Assembly (NCBI RefSeq): GCF_001190945.1
Contig: NZ_CP011112.1
Coordinates: 1,302,001-1,366,000 of the forward strand
DNA length: 64,000 nt
Direction of reading: 5' to 3'
Source of the DNA: Luteipulveratus mongoliensis
Lineage (GTDB): Bacteria > Actinomycetota > Actinomycetes > Actinomycetales > Dermatophilaceae
The notes beneath the pieces were generated by a model. That model saw only the letters and a program-made list of their open reading frames with translations. It was not told the origin of the DNA and searched no databases. Within the stretch, counting starts at the first letter, position 1. Each line of letters opens with the position of its first letter. The position numbers were made by a program, and so were the translations under genes. This document shows, piece by piece, positions 1 through 7,783 of this stretch.

Positions 1-2
1 CG

Positions 3-371
3 AAGTCGCCTGAGCATGCGGCGGGTGCGCTCTGCTGGGCGGTCGGCAAGGCCAACGACCTGCTCGGTCAGGGCAAGGTCGTCACCCAGACCGCGGTCGC
101 CGAGCAGCTCGGGCTGGGCTCGCTGTCGAGCGGCGGCTCGCAGATGGCCGAGTCGATCCGCGGGCTGAAGCCGCAGGGCGCACATCGGCCACACCTGCTG
201 TCCTGCCCCGACCTGCTCGCGCTCGCCAGGCCCGAGCTGCTGGTCGCCCGGACGCGGGCCCAGATCATCGGCTGGCGGGATCAGGCGCTGGCAGCGCAGG
301 CCGAGCACCGCGCCCAAGGCGGGATGTGCAGCAGCTGCCGACGCGAGGCCGCTCTCAACACCACGGACTAG
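3..371 (+). CDS. DUF6398-like protein, C-terminal part (5' end outside window)
   Basis: An open frame enters from the left edge and continues to a stop at 369-371, giving 122 visible residues. It begins with a segment reading roughly SPEHAAGALCWAVGKANDLL, then a helix-turn-helix-like stretch (VTQTAVAEQLGLG) and a tail rich in Leu/Ala/Arg. The Trp-Ala-x-Gly-Lys-Ala-Asn pattern followed by a small DNA-binding-like segment resembles the DUF6398 C-terminal domain as I remember it; function is unknown. An internal ATG at 144 is unlikely to be the start because the family-like sequence lies upstream of it. Near the C-terminus is a CSSC pair that could bind metal. Confidence 0.5.
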   Translation, partial: KSPEHAAGALCWAVGKANDLLGQGKVVTQTAVAEQLGLGSLSSGGSQMAESIRGLKPQGAHRPHLLSCPDLLALARPELLVARTRAQIIGWRDQALAAQAEHRAQGGMCSSCRREAALNTTD

Positions 372-386
372 GTTGACCAGACCAAC

Positions 387-392
387 TAGACT
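387..392 (+). promoter_or_regulatory. Candidate -10 element for leaderless antitoxin mRNA
   Basis: TAGACT lies exactly 6 nt before the ATG of the antitoxin at 399, the spacing expected for an actinobacterial leaderless transcript. There is no Shine-Dalgarno before the ATG. A partly symmetric stretch (CTAGGTTG ... CCAACTAG, about 368-389) overlaps it and could be the autoregulatory operator. Inferred from spacing only. Confidence 0.35.
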
Positions 393-398
393 AGGCAC

Positions 399-620
399 AT
401 GGTGACGGTCAACGTGCAGCACGCCAAGACGCATCTGTCGGACCTGCTGGCACGCGTCGAGCGCGGTGAGGACGTCGTGATCGCGCGGGCGGGCGCGCCG
501 GTGGCGCGGCTCGTGGCAGTCGGCAGCGCTCCGGGTCGGTCCTTCGGGCCGATGACGTTCGAGGTGCCGGATGACTTCGATGCCCCGCTGGAGGGCGAGG
601 AGCTGGCGGCGTGGGAGTGA
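399..620 (+). CDS. Type II toxin-antitoxin antitoxin, Phd/YefM family
   Basis: A 73-residue protein opening VNVQHAKTHLSDLLARVERG with DVVIARAGAPVARLV following, the standard Phd/YefM fold: an N-terminal DNA-binding domain and a short C-terminal tail (EVPDDFDAPLEGEE) that would wrap the toxin. It should neutralise the PIN-domain toxin encoded immediately downstream and repress the pair's promoter. Its stop overlaps the toxin start by 10 nt, indicating translational coupling. Length is typical for the family. The gene seems leaderless (see 387-392). Confidence 0.88.
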   Translation: MVTVNVQHAKTHLSDLLARVERGEDVVIARAGAPVARLVAVGSAPGRSFGPMTFEVPDDFDAPLEGEELAAWE

Positions 621-1006
621 GCTACCTGGTCGACACTCACGTGCTGCTCTGGCTCCTCGGCAGCCCTGACCGGGTGCCGGCCGGAGTACGCGAGACGCTC
701 AGCGACCCGACCGTCGCGCTGCACGTCTCCGCGGCGTCGGCGCTGGAGGTGGCCACCAAGACCCGGACCGGCAAGCTGCAGGCCGTGGGCCTGGTCGAGT
801 CCTGGGATCGGCGGCTGTCCGACATCGGCGTCACCGAGCTCACCGTCACCAGCGAGCACGCGCTGATGGCCGGATCCATGACGTGGGAGCACCGTGACCC
901 GTTCGACCGCCTCCTCGTCGCGCAGGCTGTCATCGAGGGACTGGTCCTCGTCACGGTGGACCGGGCGATGACGGGGCTCCCGGCGCCGCGCGTACTCACC
1001 TGGTGA
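611..1006 (+). CDS. vapC: PIN-domain toxin (VapC family ribonuclease)
   Basis: 131 residues beginning with a PIN motif (YLVDTHVLLW). The acidic metal-binding residues are in place: D8, E46, D99 (with D96 beside it) and D117, so the Mg-dependent RNase site looks intact. The wording HRDPFDRLLVAQA is typical of VapC subfamilies paired with Phd-type antitoxins. GTG at 611 and GTG at 617 are both possible starts; both lie inside or next to the end of the antitoxin gene, so translation is coupled. Expected role: cleavage of tRNA or other RNA when the antitoxin is degraded; the target cannot be read from sequence. Confidence 0.88.
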   Translation: MGVSYLVDTHVLLWLLGSPDRVPAGVRETLSDPTVALHVSAASALEVATKTRTGKLQAVGLVESWDRRLSDIGVTELTVTSEHALMAGSMTWEHRDPFDRLLVAQAVIEGLVLVTVDRAMTGLPAPRVLTW

Positions 1007-1040
1007 CGGTGCCCGTACGCGGCCAGCGTGAGACGCGAGC

Positions 1041-1955
1041 TCAGAGCGGGAACCAGCCGTGCCCCATGTGCCAGTGCCCGCCCGCCCGCAGGTGGTCGCC
1101 GACAGCCCGCTCCACGGACGTACGCCGGGGCAGGCTCTCGACCGCCAGCTCTCGGTTGCCGAAGACGAACATGACCGGCTCGGTGTCGACCGGCTCCGTG
1201 TCCTCGCGGATCACCCGGAACCGGTCCTGGAAGCGGGCGATGTTGGAGGTGTCGGACAGATATTGCTTCAGCTGCGGGTCGAGCAGCCAGGAGTGGCAGA
1301 CCACGATCTCGTGGCGCTCCTCAGGGAAGTGCTGAGCGAAGAACGCGCGGGCCAGGCTCACCGAGCGATCGCAGGCGGCCGGCGAGAACGGCCCGAGGAA
1401 GTCGGGGATGTGCAGGTTCAGGCAGGCCGCGCCCGGCTCCACGTCCAGCCCGGCTGCTAAGAGCGCCTGCCCGGTGCGCTCACCGAGCCGCGCACGCTCG
1501 TACTGCAACCGCCCGAGCTGGTAGAGCTCGCCGCGGAAGTGCGGGACGAGCCACTGCGGGATCGGCACCCCTCCGCCGCCGAACCGTCGGTGGTTCACCG
1601 CGATGTTGCGTCCCAGGTCGGCGAGGGTGCGACGGGAGATGTCGGCGGAGATGCCACGCTCGCGGTGATAGGCGCGCGTGTAGGGCAGGGCGGCGACGAA
1701 GGCGTACACGGCGAAGTAGGTGCCCACGTCCGCTGGGGCGTCGGGCAGCCGTGCCACGAACAGCTCGGTGAGGTGCGGCCAGTGGCCGAACTCTCCGATG
1801 TCCTTGACCAGCGCCTCGACACACTCCTCCAGGAGTCGCATCGCGTCGGCATCCGACGTCACCACCCGCCGCAGTCGGATGAGCTCGTTGATGTCCTCGT
1901 GGGGCACGGCGAGGTCGAGCAAGATCTCGGCCAGCTCGTCGGATTCCGGCAGCAT
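1041..1955 (-). CDS. Acyltransferase domain-containing protein (GNAT-like, NAT_N/GNAT_C type)
   Basis: 304 residues resembling the two-part acyltransferase proteins of actinobacteria: an all-helical N-terminal domain (residues 1-about 140, with EFGHWPHLTELFVARLPDAP) and a GNAT-like C-terminal domain containing LNLHIPDFLGPFSPAACDRS and the HSWLLDPQLKQYL segment. Members are thought to transfer acyl groups; substrate unknown. The ATG at 1955 is preceded by a strong purine-rich Shine-Dalgarno (GGGAGGGGAAG on the coding strand). It is divergent from the DUF2339 gene. Convergent with vapC, with only 34 nt between stops. Confidence 0.75.
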   Translation of the reverse strand: MLPESDELAEILLDLAVPHEDINELIRLRRVVTSDADAMRLLEECVEALVKDIGEFGHWPHLTELFVARLPDAPADVGTYFAVYAFVAALPYTRAYHRERGISADISRRTLADLGRNIAVNHRRFGGGGVPIPQWLVPHFRGELYQLGRLQYERARLGERTGQALLAAGLDVEPGAACLNLHIPDFLGPFSPAACDRSVSLARAFFAQHFPEERHEIVVCHSWLLDPQLKQYLSDTSNIARFQDRFRVIREDTEPVDTEPVMFVFGNRELAVESLPRRTSVERAVGDHLRAGGHWHMGHGWFPL

Positions 1956-1969
1956 GGTGCGCTTCCCCT

Positions 1970-2079
1970 CCCTCTGGAACGCCCTCTGGAGAACGTCGAC
2001 CCGAAGATTACGTGGGCCGGACGCGTCACTGCCTAGGTGATGCAGGGGGAACTACGCATCCGCCGGACCACCCTCTGGA
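1970..2079. repeat. Three copies of CCCTCTGGA in a divergent promoter region
   Basis: The nonamer CCCTCTGGA occurs at 1970-1978, 1982-1990 and 2071-2079, all between the divergent acyltransferase and DUF2339 genes. Two are spaced 12 nt apart. They might be a regulator-binding direct repeat; no regulator is adjacent, so this is only a sequence observation. Confidence 0.3.
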
Positions 2080-2094
2080 GCGAGCCTGGTCAGC

Positions 2095-3828
2095 ATGAGC
2101 ACTCCGACCTATAACCCGTACTCCGCGCCGAGCCCGTCGCACGCCGCGGTCCCTCCTAGTACCTGGCCCTCTGGTGGACCCGCCAGCCCAACCGCGCCGG
2201 GCCAACCAGACCTCTTCCCCGGCTGGTCCGCTGACTCGCGGCACCGCCCACTTCCGCCGGCTCCGCCGCCCGCGATCCCGTGGTGGCAGCGCGACGGCAT
2301 GGTCAGTCGACTTCTCGTCCTCGCCGGCGTCGCCGTCACCCTCGTCGGTGTCGTGATGCTCCTGGTCCTGGCTGCTCAGCACGGTCTCTTCAGGCCGCCG
2401 ATCCGGGTCGCCGGCGGTGCGCTCCTCGCGGTCGCACTCGTCGTCACCGGTTGGCGCGTCATGGACCGCCCCGGTGGTCGAGTGGGCGGAACCGCTTTGA
2501 TGGCAACCGGATTCGCGGGCGCCTACCTCGACGTCCTCGCGGTCACGACCGTGTACGACTGGATCGCCCCGCCCGTCGGCCTCGCCCTCGCGCTGGTTTG
2601 CGCGGTGTCCGGTGTCGTGGTCGCGATGCGCTGGAACAACCAGCTGCTCGCCCTCATCGTGACCCTCGGCTGCGCGGCTCTCGCGCCCGTCCTGACCTCG
2701 GGTCTCACCCTGACGCTGGTCGCTTTCTTGGCCGTCCTGCAGATCGCGGGCAGCGTCCCGGAGCTGGTCCGCAGCTGGATGTGGCTCGCCCCGGCGCGCA
2801 CCGTGCCGGCAGTCGTCGCCATCCTGGTCGTCATCCCGATGAAGTCGATCGGCACGGACGCCGTGCACCCGCAGCTCCTCGCGGCCGCAGCAGTCATCGG
2901 CGCAACGGGCTTGTCCTCAGGTCTGCTCGCGCTCCGTCGGCGCTCGGATGACGTGGTCGCCGCCGTGAGCATGGTGCTGTCCTGCCTGCCGGTCGTCCTC
3001 GTCGCCAACACCCTGGGTACGACCGCAGCCGCAGCCTGGTCCGCGGGCGTTGCCGCCATCGTCATCGTCGCCGGGTTCGCCACGCGTCCGCTCGGTACCC
3101 CGGCCCGCTTCGCTCTGGCCTCAGTGATCGTCCTCGCGGTCTTCCAAGGCTGCGCGCTGCTGTCGGCCGACTACTCCACGGCGATGCCCTTCCTGGTCAC
3201 CGCTCTCGTGGTCGCCGCTGCCGCGGTCCAGCAGCGATCGGTCCTGGCGCTCGCCGGAGCCAGTGCGCTGTACGCCGTCGGCATGCAGCTGCTGCTGATG
3301 GATGCCGGTCCACGGACCCTGAGCAGTCAGCGCCAGGCCATCGCGCGGCTCGACGAAGGAGCCCTCCTGAGTGGTCTCCTCGGCGTCGCCACCGCGGCCC
3401 TCCTCGTGCTGGCGGTTCTGCAGATGCGGACCAAGCTCGTTGCCGACCTCCGCCGCGGCATCGTCGTGAGTGCCGGCCTGGCTGCGCTCTACTCAGCCAC
3501 CGTCGTTGCCGTTGCTGCTGGTGTCACGGCCATGACCGACGAGGACGGCTTCTACCTGGGCCACTTCCTCGCGACCGCGGTCTGGATCGCGGCGGCGTAC
3601 GGCCTGCTCACCCTGGGACTGAACCGACCGGCGTACGCGCACCTCACGCTGGGCGCCGGCCTCACCTTGGTCGCTGCGGCCCTGACCAAGCTGTTCGTCT
3701 TCGACCTCGCGGCACTGGGCGGCGTTGCACGGGCCGGGTCGTTCCTGGTGGTTGGTCTGCTGCTGCTGGTGGCCGGCACCCGGTACGCCCGCTCGTTCGC
3801 CGAGCGTGAAGCGGGCACGCACGCCTGA
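2095..3828 (+). CDS. DUF2339 family multi-pass membrane protein
   Basis: 577 residues. A proline/serine-rich cytoplasmic N-terminus (1-about 62, ending PAPPPAIPWWQRDGMVS) is followed by a long series of hydrophobic helices from about residue 68 to the end, roughly 14-16 segments. The first helix pair, with GxRVAGGALLAVALVVTGWRVM and GTALMATGFAGAYLDVLA, matches DUF2339. Function is unknown for the family; inner-membrane location is clear. No strong Shine-Dalgarno precedes the ATG. It ends 24 nt before a strong terminator shared with the convergent dedA-like gene. Confidence 0.75.
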   Translation: MSTPTYNPYSAPSPSHAAVPPSTWPSGGPASPTAPGQPDLFPGWSADSRHRPLPPAPPPAIPWWQRDGMVSRLLVLAGVAVTLVGVVMLLVLAAQHGLFRPPIRVAGGALLAVALVVTGWRVMDRPGGRVGGTALMATGFAGAYLDVLAVTTVYDWIAPPVGLALALVCAVSGVVVAMRWNNQLLALIVTLGCAALAPVLTSGLTLTLVAFLAVLQIAGSVPELVRSWMWLAPARTVPAVVAILVVIPMKSIGTDAVHPQLLAAAAVIGATGLSSGLLALRRRSDDVVAAVSMVLSCLPVVLVANTLGTTAAAAWSAGVAAIVIVAGFATRPLGTPARFALASVIVLAVFQGCALLSADYSTAMPFLVTALVVAAAAVQQRSVLALAGASALYAVGMQLLLMDAGPRTLSSQRQAIARLDEGALLSGLLGVATAALLVLAVLQMRTKLVADLRRGIVVSAGLAALYSATVVAVAAGVTAMTDEDGFYLGHFLATAVWIAAAYGLLTLGLNRPAYAHLTLGAGLTLVAAALTKLFVFDLAALGGVARAGSFLVVGLLLLVAGTRYARSFAEREAGTHA

Positions 3829-3852
3829 GTCAAGGAAGGAGTGCCGACAAGG

Positions 3853-3886
3853 AACGAGCCCGCGGGAAGTCTCCCGCGGGCTCGTT
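3853..3886. terminator. Bidirectional terminator hairpin
   Basis: Perfect 15-bp stem (AACGAGCCCGCGGGA at 3853-3867 with its complement at 3872-3886) and a 4-nt loop, placed between the convergent DUF2339 and DedA genes. The A/T ends give a short U-tract-like edge on both strands. Confidence 0.8.
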
Positions 3887-3897
3887 GCTGTCTGAGG

Positions 3898-4590
3898 TCA
3901 GGCTCCGCGGCGCCGCTCGGCGCGCGTGCTGCCCTCGCGCTCGACGGGCGGCTCGGCAGCCTTGTCCTTGCGGTGCTTGTAGTACTCCCACACCATCGGC
4001 AGCACCGACACCAGCACCACCAGCAGGATCGCGATGTCGATGTTCTTGCCGAGGCCGGGGAACGCTTTGCCGAGGATGTGACCGGCCATGACTACGACCG
4101 TCACCCACAGGACGGCACCGACAGCACTCCACGTGAAGAAGCGCTTGCGGTCCATCCGGGTGGCACCGGCGACGAGCGTGATGAAGGTGCGGACGATCGG
4201 CACGAAGCGGCCGATCACCAGAGCCTTGTTGCCGTACTTGTCGAAGAACGCCGACGTCTGGTCGAAGTACTCGCGTTTGAGGATCTTGCCGTCGCGCTCG
4301 TACAGCGGCTTCCCGGCCAGCCGGCCGATCTCGTACCCCGCCACGTTGCCCGCGAAGGCGGCCAGCATCAGCAGCGGCAGGGCGACCCAGATCGAGTAGT
4401 CGATCTTGTCCGTGGCGATGAACAGACCCATCGCGAAGAGCAACGAGTCGCCCGGCAAGATCGGGAAGAGGACACCGCACTCGATGAACACGATGAGCAT
4501 CGAGACCCAGAAGAAGGCGCCGCCGAACTCCTTGAGCAGGTAGTTGGGGTCCATGAAGTCTGGGCCGAGTGCGTGCATCACGAGGCCCAA
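3898..4590 (-). CDS. DedA family membrane protein
   Basis: 230 residues from a TTG at 4590, or 226 from the ATG at 4578, which I prefer because it is the first ATG. Family hallmarks: FIECGVLFPILPGDSLLF near the N-terminus, the FAGNVAGYEIGRLAG segment, and FVPIVRTFITLVAGATRM, which contains the conserved Arg/Thr region of the SNARE-associated (DedA/VTT) domain. About five hydrophobic helices and a charged C-terminal tail. DedA proteins act in the cytoplasmic membrane and are implicated in lipid scrambling and undecaprenyl-phosphate recycling; which role applies here is unknown. Confidence 0.9.
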   Translation of the reverse strand: MGLVMHALGPDFMDPNYLLKEFGGAFFWVSMLIVFIECGVLFPILPGDSLLFAMGLFIATDKIDYSIWVALPLLMLAAFAGNVAGYEIGRLAGKPLYERDGKILKREYFDQTSAFFDKYGNKALVIGRFVPIVRTFITLVAGATRMDRKRFFTWSAVGAVLWVTVVVMAGHILGKAFPGLGKNIDIAILLVVLVSVLPMVWEYYKHRKDKAAEPPVEREGSTRAERRRGA

Positions 4591-4635
4591 GGGTACGGCG
4601 TCGTGGTGGGTGCCTCGTCACATTCGCGGACTGAC

Positions 4636-4641
4636 TAGGGT
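4636..4641 (+). promoter_or_regulatory. Candidate -10 element, leaderless start
   Basis: TAGGGT followed by 6 nt and then the ATG of the solute-binding lipoprotein at 4648; no Shine-Dalgarno is visible. The spacing fits leaderless transcription. Confidence 0.3.
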
Positions 4642-4647
4642 CGCTGC

Positions 4648-5514
4648 ATGAGCTCTCTGCGCTCGTCCTTGCCGCTGCTCGCGGCGGTTGTCGTGACCCT
4701 CGCATCGTGCTCGGAGCCGGCCGACTCCGCGAGCAGCCCCACCGACACAGGACCGACGCAGACCAAAGGGTGTGACAAGGACAGCCTGCGGACCGTCGAG
4801 GACGGCCGGCTGACCATCGGGACGAGCGATCCGGCGTACGCGCCCTGGTTCGTCGACAACGACCCGGGCAACGGGCAGGGCTTCGAGTCGGGGATGGGTT
4901 ATCGCCTGGCGCAGCACCTCGGCTACGACCCCGCTGACGTCCGGTGGGTCCGGGTGCCGATGGGCGAGGCGATGGCCCGCGGTCCGAAGAGCTTCGACCT
5001 CGCCCTCGTCGAGGCGTCGATCACGCCGAAGCGTCGCGCGGCCGTCGACTTCTCGACCCCGTACCACGCCGTGCGACAGGCAGTCGTGACCTATGAGGGC
5101 AGCCCCATCGCAGGCAAGCACTCGGTCGCCGAGCTCAAGGGTGCGCGGCTCGCCGCCGCCCAGGGCACGACGTCGTACGACGCGATCACCCGGGTGGTCG
5201 CGCCCACTCAGGCTCCGGTTGCCTACCCCACCGTCACCGAGGCCGGCAACGCGCTCGCCGCGCACCAGGTCGACGGCCTCGTCACGGACGTACCGACAGC
5301 GATCTACCTGTCGACCGCCGTCGTCGACGACGCGAGCGTGCTCGGCGAGCTCCCTGCTGGGTCGGACGAGCAGGTCGGCGCGGTGCTGGCCAAGTCGTCC
5401 TCGCTGACGCAGTGCGTGAGCACCGCCGTCCGGCAGCTCAAGGCCGACGGAACGCTCGACCGGTTGGGCGAGCACTGGCTCTCGTCCAGCAAAGAGGTGC
5501 CGACCCTTTCCTGA
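4648..5514 (+). CDS. Extracellular solute-binding lipoprotein, family 3
   Basis: 288 residues with a lipoprotein signal (hydrophobic 8-18, lipobox LASC, Cys21). The mature part carries the family 3 solute-binding fold: RLTIGTSDPAYAPWFVDN, a GFESGMGYRLAQHLGY segment, SFDLALVEASITPKRRAAVDFSTPYHAV and a second lobe ending LDRLGEHWLS. It should be anchored outside the membrane and capture a small polar ligand, most likely an amino acid, for an ABC importer. No permease or ATPase gene is adjacent, so it is an orphan binding protein here. The gene is convergent with the next one. Confidence 0.85.
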   Translation: MSSLRSSLPLLAAVVVTLASCSEPADSASSPTDTGPTQTKGCDKDSLRTVEDGRLTIGTSDPAYAPWFVDNDPGNGQGFESGMGYRLAQHLGYDPADVRWVRVPMGEAMARGPKSFDLALVEASITPKRRAAVDFSTPYHAVRQAVVTYEGSPIAGKHSVAELKGARLAAAQGTTSYDAITRVVAPTQAPVAYPTVTEAGNALAAHQVDGLVTDVPTAIYLSTAVVDDASVLGELPAGSDEQVGAVLAKSSSLTQCVSTAVRQLKADGTLDRLGEHWLSSSKEVPTLS

Positions 5515-5523
5515 CCGGACGTC

Positions 5524-5997
5524 TCAGTCGCGAGTCGTCAGGGCGAAGACCCGCAGCTCGCGACCGGCGCGTTCGGCATAGGTGTCGTACGCCGGCCACA
5601 CCCGCACGACTGCGGGCCAGACCCGTTCCCGCTCGGTCGGTGTGAGCTGTTCGGCGCGCACGGGCGTCGACCGTCCCGCGATGGTCACCGTGGCATCCGG
5701 ATTGGCGCGCAGGTTGCCCGACCAGGCGGGATGGTTCGGCTGCCCCCAGTTGGACGCGATGACGATGTAGCGCTCCCCGTCGCGCGCGTAGAGCAGCGGC
5801 ACGGTGCGCTCGGCACCCGTCTTGCGACCGATCGTGGTCAGCAGCATCTCCGGCAGACCGGCCCTGCCGATGACGGTGAGGCGGCCGCCGGTTCGGCGCT
5901 GGATCGCGCGGTCGAGGGGTACGGCCTGACGGCCCAACCAGGCGAACCAGGGCTGGTGTCCGAGCCGGCGTACGACCGTGCCGTAGCGATCACTCAT
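5524..5997 (-). CDS. Deazaflavin (F420)-dependent nitroreductase family protein
   Basis: 157 residues with the DDN/DUF385 split-barrel pattern: LLTTIGRKTGAERTVPLLYARDGERYIVIASNWGQPNHPAWSGNLRANPDATV. The GRKTG and PNHPxWxxNLxANP motifs are the family signature for binding the reduced deazaflavin F420. Members reduce nitro compounds, quinones or other substrates; the physiological substrate is unknown. Length is typical. A second, shorter relative lies at 15942-16328. Confidence 0.88.
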   Translation of the reverse strand: MSDRYGTVVRRLGHQPWFAWLGRQAVPLDRAIQRRTGGRLTVIGRAGLPEMLLTTIGRKTGAERTVPLLYARDGERYIVIASNWGQPNHPAWSGNLRANPDATVTIAGRSTPVRAEQLTPTERERVWPAVVRVWPAYDTYAERAGRELRVFALTTRD

Positions 5998-6042
5998 AGG
6001 CCGGAGTCTGCCCGACGCCGGCCTACGAGCGGTGCTGAAGGG

Positions 6043-6639
6043 TCAGACGGTCTGTGGTTTCCAGGGCTTGAGCCAAGCGGTCTCGGGCCAGCCCTCGACG
6101 CCGGCGAGCAGCTCGTACATCGTGGCCTGGTCGATCGACTCACGGATGATGTCCGCGTGGCCTGCGTGGCGCGCGACCTCTTCGACGATGTGCAGCAGGA
6201 CCCAACGGACGTCCCACGCGTCGAGGTCCTTGGGGAACCACGGCGCGTCCCGTGGCACTGGGACCGGTGTGCTCGCCTCGAGGTTCGGCACCTCCTCGCG
6301 GACGCGGGTGATGACCTGCTCGAGTGCCGCGATCAGACCGACGGCCGTCTCGTCCGTGATCTTGAAGTCGTCGCCGTACGCCGCCGCCTGGGCCTCGAGG
6401 TCGCCCTCCGGCTTGGGCGGTGTGCTGGGGCCGGCGAACGCCATGTCAAGCCAGCCGGTCGCGCACGCTGTCGTGTGCTTGATGAGGCCGCCGATCGACA
6501 GGGCTGAGGTAGTCGGGGTGGCGCGGATCTGCTCGTCGGTGAGCCCGTACGCGGCAGCCTTGATGCCGTCGAGCTGCTGGGCGACGTAGCCCGCGAGCAT
6601 CTCGATCTCGTTGCTGGTCATGGGTGCTTGTGCAGGCAT
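6043..6639 (-). CDS. DinB family protein (DUF664-like)
   Basis: 198 residues from the ATG at 6639, chosen because GAGGAG sits 6 nt upstream on the coding strand; a longer open frame upstream overlaps the divergent regulator and is not credible. It has the four-helix DinB arrangement with candidate metal ligands in GGLIKHTTACATGWLD and in the C-terminal EVARHAGHADIIRES helix. DinB proteins are metal-dependent enzymes, often thiol transferases or detoxification enzymes. It is divergently paired with the YafY regulator, which likely controls it through the palindrome at 6696-6714. Confidence 0.88.
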   Translation of the reverse strand: MPAQAPMTSNEIEMLAGYVAQQLDGIKAAAYGLTDEQIRATPTTSALSIGGLIKHTTACATGWLDMAFAGPSTPPKPEGDLEAQAAAYGDDFKITDETAVGLIAALEQVITRVREEVPNLEASTPVPVPRDAPWFPKDLDAWDVRWVLLHIVEEVARHAGHADIIRESIDQATMYELLAGVEGWPETAWLKPWKPQTV

Positions 6640-6695
6640 GGCGGGCTCCTCAGAATCTGGCGGTTCGGGCTGTTGGATCCACTGTGGCGAGGATG

Positions 6696-6714
6696 GCGGA
6701 CAGGATCTGTCCGC
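6696..6714. promoter_or_regulatory. Palindromic operator between dinB-like gene and YafY regulator
   Basis: Perfect inverted repeat GCGGACAG-GAT-CTGTCCGC, 8-bp arms with a 3-nt spacer, 57 nt upstream of the DinB start and 22 nt upstream of the regulator start. It lies where both promoters must be, which suggests it is the binding site of the WYL-domain regulator. Confidence 0.6.
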
Positions 6715-6735
6715 TACGTCCAGCACGATGGACCT

Positions 6736-7692
6736 ATGTCCGACACCACGGCCCGCATCCTCCAGCTCCTCGGCCTGCTCCAGTCGCGTCCGGTCTGGAC
6801 CGGTCCGGAGCTGGCCGAGCGTCTCGGCGTGACGACGCGCAGTGTCCGCCGCGATGTCGAGCGTCTGCGCGATCTCGGCTACCCGGTACAGGCGTCGCAA
6901 GGCGTCGGCGGCGGCTACCAGCTCGGCGCGGGTCGCGCTCTCCCGCCGTTGCTGCTCGACAGCGAGGAGGCCGTCGCGGTCGCCGTCTGTCTGCGGCTCG
7001 CCGCGGGAGGCACCGTCGCCGGCGTCGGTGAGGCGGCCGTACGCACCATGGCCAAGCTCGACCAGGTCCTGCCCGCGCGCCTGCGCGCTCAGGTCGCGGC
7101 GGTGCAGCAGTCCACGATCACGCTCGAGTACAACCCGGTCACGGTCGATCCGGCGGCGCTGCTCGCGCTCGCGCACGGCATCCGCGAGGAGGTGCGGGTG
7201 ACGTTCGGCTACGAGGCACGCGGCGGCGAGCGCACCGAGCGGCGGATCGAGCCGTATCGCCTCGCGGCAACCGGAAGGCGTTGGTATCTCATGGCTTTCG
7301 ACCTCGACCGTGAGGACTGGCGTACGTTCCGGCTGGACCGGATGGAGAACGTCGAGGTTGGCACCTGGCGGTTCAAGCCGCGCGACGCACCTGACGCCGA
7401 GGAGTACATCCGGCGTTCGGTGACGCACGGCGCGTACGAGAGCACGGCTCGTCTCAGGATGGCCGTCAACGCCGAGACGATGCAGAAGATGGTGCCGCGA
7501 TCGGTCGGCACTGTCACGCCCGTCGACGACGAGTCCTGCATCCTCGAGATCGGCGCTGAGGACCTGGACATGATGGCCTCGCACCTGCCGCGATTCGGTG
7601 TCGACTTCGTCGTGCTCGACCCGCCGGAGCTGCGAGAGGCCCTGCAGCGGGTCGCCGATCGCATCTCCCGTATTGCCGCGACCACCGCCTGA
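6736..7692 (+). CDS. YafY family WYL-domain transcriptional regulator
   Basis: 318 residues from ATG 6736. N-terminal winged helix-turn-helix (1-60, with ELAERLGVTTRSVRRDVERLRDLGY), then the GVGGGYQLGAG linker and a WYL domain (about residues 135-215) containing RRIEPYRLAATGRRWYLMAF and TFRLDRM, followed by a WCX-type C-terminal extension. Such regulators sense small ligands or nucleic acids through the WYL pocket. Longer in-frame extensions toward 6628 would overlap the divergent dinB-like gene and the operator. Likely target: the divergent DinB gene and itself. Confidence 0.9.
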   Translation: MSDTTARILQLLGLLQSRPVWTGPELAERLGVTTRSVRRDVERLRDLGYPVQASQGVGGGYQLGAGRALPPLLLDSEEAVAVAVCLRLAAGGTVAGVGEAAVRTMAKLDQVLPARLRAQVAAVQQSTITLEYNPVTVDPAALLALAHGIREEVRVTFGYEARGGERTERRIEPYRLAATGRRWYLMAFDLDREDWRTFRLDRMENVEVGTWRFKPRDAPDAEEYIRRSVTHGAYESTARLRMAVNAETMQKMVPRSVGTVTPVDDESCILEIGAEDLDMMASHLPRFGVDFVVLDPPELREALQRVADRISRIAATTA

Positions 7693-7708
7693 GCCGGCGC
7701 CACACCGC

Positions 7709-7754
7709 TGGTCTCGATACGGCTCGCCCTGGGGGCTCGCCTACTCGACCGGCG
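7709..7754. repeat. Palindromic intergenic repeat, family D copy 1 (half element)
   Basis: The sequence TGGTCTCGATACGGCTCGCC..GGGGGCTCGCCTACTCGACCGGCG equals the right arm of the full palindrome at 11667-11774 and relates to repeats at 46531-46811 and 56109-56168. It lies between the YafY and TrmH genes. REP-like; no transposase is in this window. Confidence 0.75.
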
Positions 7755-7783
7755 GGGTGGCGGGTCGGCGTAGGGTGCGCGGC

